Shown piece by piece: positions 5,313 through 5,604 of a DNA stretch of 5,604 nucleotides (its first letter is position 1; the number at the start of each line of letters is the position of its first letter). Location: the NCBI GenBank assembly GCA_934378025.1, contig CAKRPM010000095.1, forward strand, positions 1 to 5,604, read 5' to 3'. A program made the position numbers and the translations under genes. The notes under the pieces were generated by a model. That model did not search any database and was not told the DNA's origin. It was given only the letters and a program-made list of their open reading frames with translations. The DNA comes from an uncultured Eubacteriales bacterium (GTDB taxonomy: Bacteria; Bacillota; Clostridia; Oscillospirales; QAKW01).

Positions 5313-5604
5313 ATGCAAGCTAAAGCAGAATTAAAACATTTAAGAATATCTCCTCGTAAAGTCGGCGTTGTTCTGGATCTGATCCGCAACAAACCGGCAG
5401 GCACGGCAATGGCGATTCTCAAAAACACTCCCAAGGCTGCGAGCAAACCGCTTGCCAAGCTGTTGAAGAGTGCGATGGCGAATGCTGAGAATAACTTTGG
5501 TATGGACGTCAGCAAACTCTATGTAAAAGAAACCGTACTGGGCGCCGGACCGATTCTGAAGAGAATTCAACCCCGCGCACAGGGCAGAGCGTTCAGAATT
5601 TACA
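5313..5604 (+). CDS. rplV: Large ribosomal subunit protein L22 (3' end outside window)
   Basis: L22 has a globular domain on the 50S surface and a beta-hairpin that lines the exit tunnel opposite L4. The frame begins at ATG 5313 with AGGAGG (5300-5305) 7 nt upstream and stays open through the window end, giving 97 codons of an expected 110-115. My translation starts MQAKAELKHLRISPRKVGVV and includes IRNKPAGTAMAILKNTPKAA, then KLLKSAMANAENNFGMDVSKL. The last part, VKETVLGAGPILKRIQPRAQ followed by GRAFRIY, covers most of the tunnel hairpin. RISPRK and the PRAQGRA motif are diagnostic. Only the last strand (normally KRTSHI...) is missing, cut by the window edge and not by mutation. Confidence 0.96.
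   Translation, partial: MQAKAELKHLRISPRKVGVVLDLIRNKPAGTAMAILKNTPKAASKPLAKLLKSAMANAENNFGMDVSKLYVKETVLGAGPILKRIQPRAQGRAFRIY

Noticed and set aside
4218..5318. 366-codon minus-strand frame opposite rplB and rpsS
   Set aside because: It runs antisense through two certain ribosomal genes. The length reflects codon bias of the sense genes; there is no recognisable domain.

Overview
The window looks like chromosomal DNA from a Gram-positive bacterium of the Bacillota, most likely class Clostridia. That is an inference from three things seen in the sequence. The ribosomal proteins have clostridial wording (S10 with [17 protein letters not shown]3 with [13 protein letters not shown]). Every gene has a strong AAGGAGG-type Shine-Dalgarno site. 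There is also a membrane protein of the CmpB-like 'putative ABC transporter permease' family, which is common in Clostridia. No finer placement is justified without a database search.

Layout, left to right. Positions 2-841 (+) hold the C-terminal quarter of the transcription-repair coupling factor Mfd. A 16-bp perfect hairpin (842-876) with A/T tracts on both sides then serves as a bidirectional terminator between mfd and the convergent gene at 881-1630 (-). That gene encodes a polytopic membrane protein of unknown function. Its promoter is clear on the minus strand (1651-1679) and shows that the longest reading frame starts too early; a TTG at 1628-1630 fits better.

Divergently, a second promoter (1769-1797, +) starts the S10 ribosomal protein operon. 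It has a leader of about 380 nt with no convincing gene. The leader contains a set of mutually exclusive TGCAG/CTGCA pairings, several hairpins and an intrinsic-terminator-like element about 90 nt before rpsJ. The order downstream is rpsJ (S10), rplC (L3), rplD (L4), rplW (L23), rplB (L2), rpsS (S19) and rplV (L22, cut by the window end). This is the canonical bacterial order. Gaps are -1 to 21 nt, except for a 95-nt structured gap between rpsJ and rplC.

The S10-operon products are all ribosomal: S10 and S19 sit in the head of the 30S subunit, while L3, L4, L23, L2 and L22 bind 23S rRNA around the peptidyl-transferase centre and the exit tunnel. The window carries no mobile element, CRISPR array, tRNA or rRNA that I can see. 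No new multi-gene system is evident. The most promising undescribed element is the S10-operon leader RNA, which has the architecture expected of a transcription-attenuation switch.
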